Source of the DNA: Sutcliffiella tianshenii
GTDB lineage: Bacteria > Bacillota > Bacilli > Bacillales > Bacillaceae_I
Assembly (NCBI RefSeq): GCF_016908565.1
Contig: NZ_JAFBED010000007.1
Coordinates: 1 to 64,000 of the forward strand
DNA length: 64,000 bases
Reading direction: 5' to 3'
Below, piece after piece: positions 63,239 through 64,000 of the stretch. The notes beneath the pieces are model-generated. The model worked only from the letters and a program-made list of their open reading frames with translations. It made no database searches and was not told where the DNA came from. Position numbers and translations under genes: made by a program. How positions within the stretch are numbered: the stretch's first letter is position 1; each line of letters begins with the position of its first letter.

Positions 63239-64000
63239 TTAAAGGCCTCTTTCACCTGTTTTTCTATTTAAAAACGGAAATCTGTTCCCGAAAAGGTACA
63301 TTAATAAATTGCTGCGATAGCTTAGGAAGAAATAGATTCCCGCTCCAACAGCTGCACTAATGAATATCACGATAATTGCCTGCAAGCGGCCATCGCTGTA
63401 TGGAATGAATCCTTCCAATAACTGAAGTACGATAAACACTCCCACTATCATCGCAATATTGAAAATGGCCATCAGCATCGTTCTTCTGAACACGATGGAA
63501 TAGTCGAACCCTGTGTATTTTTTAATTGCCCATAAGTTCATTACTACACTTGCAGTATACCCGATTCCGGTTGCGACAATCGATCCTTCTGCACCCATGA
63601 GGTAAATAAGCGGGAAGTTAAGCACAAGCTTCAACCCTATCCCAAGCGCCAATCCATAGACTGTATACTTCTGGCGGTTGATTCCTTGCAGGACTGATGC
63701 CGTTACTGTGAAAATTGCCAGCGGGATCGCAGTAGGAGCGTACCAGGTCAGCAAATATCCACCAAGTTCATCGTATGAATAAAAGGCTGCGTATGCCGGC
63801 CCACCGAGTATGGAAAGACCGATGCAAGCTGGCAATGTTAAGTAAAGCAGAATTTGAAACGTCTTGCTCATCTGACGATGCAGGACATCCTGGTCATTGC
63901 TGATAAATGACCTGGTGATCGCAGGCAATAATGACAAGGCGAAAGCAGTAGCAAGCGTGATTGGGATCATGACAAGCTTTTGGCCGTAATTGTTGATGAT
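63239..64000 (-). CDS. murJ: Lipid II flippase MurJ/YtgP (3' part, runs off window)
   Basis: Only the last about 253 codons are in the window; the reading frame is open to position 64000 (IINNYGQKLVMIPIT at the edge). The protein is a MATE/MOP-fold membrane protein of the YtgP group: about seven helices are visible, with TLATAFALSLLPAITRSF, SVLQGINRQKYTVYGLALG and NFPLIYLMGAEGSIVATG. YtgP is the lipid II flippase of B. subtilis. The methionine at 63970 is internal and not the start. Confidence 0.9.
   Translation of the reverse strand: MINNYGQKLVMIPITLATAFALSLLPAITRSFISNDQDVLHRQMSKTFQILLYLTLPACIGLSILGGPAYAAFYSYDELGGYLLTWYAPTAIPLAIFTVTASVLQGINRQKYTVYGLALGIGLKLVLNFPLIYLMGAEGSIVATGIGYTASVVMNLWAIKKYTGFDYSIVFRRTMLMAIFNIAMIVGVFIVLQLLEGFIPYSDGRLQAIIVIFISAAVGAGIYFFLSYRSNLLMYLFGNRFPFLNRKTGERGL

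Overview
The window is a stretch of Bacillaceae chromosome (low-to-moderate GC by eye, a motile, aerobic, cell-wall-building Bacillus-type organism). Gene order matches the Bacillus subtilis tyrS–acsA–acuABC–motPS–ccpA–aroA–ytxJHG–murC–sftA–ytpRQP–ytoQ–ytoP–ytzB–ytnP–trmB–ytzH–ytmP–amyX–thpR–cysK-like–pepV–ytzE–rsuA–murJ backbone. That comparison is from memory of the B. subtilis map. No prophage, insertion sequence, tRNA, rRNA or CRISPR array was seen.

Layout. 1–7.5 kb: tyrS with a T-box leader, a class A penicillin-binding protein, an MFS exporter and a NERD-domain protein. 7.5–12 kb: acetate metabolism, acsA diverging from acuABC, with two candidate CcpA (cre) sites between and within them. 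12–15.4 kb: two flagellar stator operons tail to tail, motAB (proton type by homology) and motPS (sodium type). 15.4–21.7 kb: ccpA, the chorismate mutase/DAHP synthase gene, a large FtsA-like ATPase of unknown role, and a general-stress ytxGHJ cluster behind a SigB-type promoter. 21.9–31.1 kb: an M29 aminopeptidase, a 1.2 kb non-coding block of tandem repeats, murC, a nicotinate phosphoribosyltransferase-type enzyme, sftA, ytpR and ytpQ. 31.8–39.9 kb: bacillopeptidase F, ytpP, an orphan PTS-type IIC membrane protein and a chemoreceptor. 40–50.9 kb: an isochorismatase-fold hydrolase, a lipoprotein, ytoQ, a cyanophycin synthetase/cyanophycinase pair, an ITPase-type protein, an M42 aminopeptidase, ytzB, ytnP, trmB, ytzH and ytmP. 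51–64 kb: pullulanase, a YtlQ-type protein, a CidA/LrgB pair, thpR, a cysteine synthase, an MFS permease, pepV, an Ecs-like ABC transporter, ytzE, rsuA and the 3' part of murJ.

The backbone is ordinary. The accessory genes sit at its joints: the PBP, motAB, the FtsA-like gene, the NAPRTase, bpr, the PTS-IIC/MCP group, cphBA and the LrgAB pair. Many entries carry start codons corrected by ribosome binding sites, several to TTG.

The most unusual content is non-coding. Five tandem arrays lie in four intergenic gaps, each next to a gene 3' end. Their periods are 21 bp (7 units), 20–21 bp (6 units), 52 bp (4 units), 53 bp (about 10 units) and 53 bp (about 7–8 units). The sequences differ, but the periods cluster near two and five turns of B-DNA. 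The 52–53 bp units carry hairpins, and the + strand of the 53 bp arrays is strongly pyrimidine-rich. A separate 72 bp dispersed repeat occurs twice. I recognise none of the tandem families. They are the best candidates here for something undescribed.
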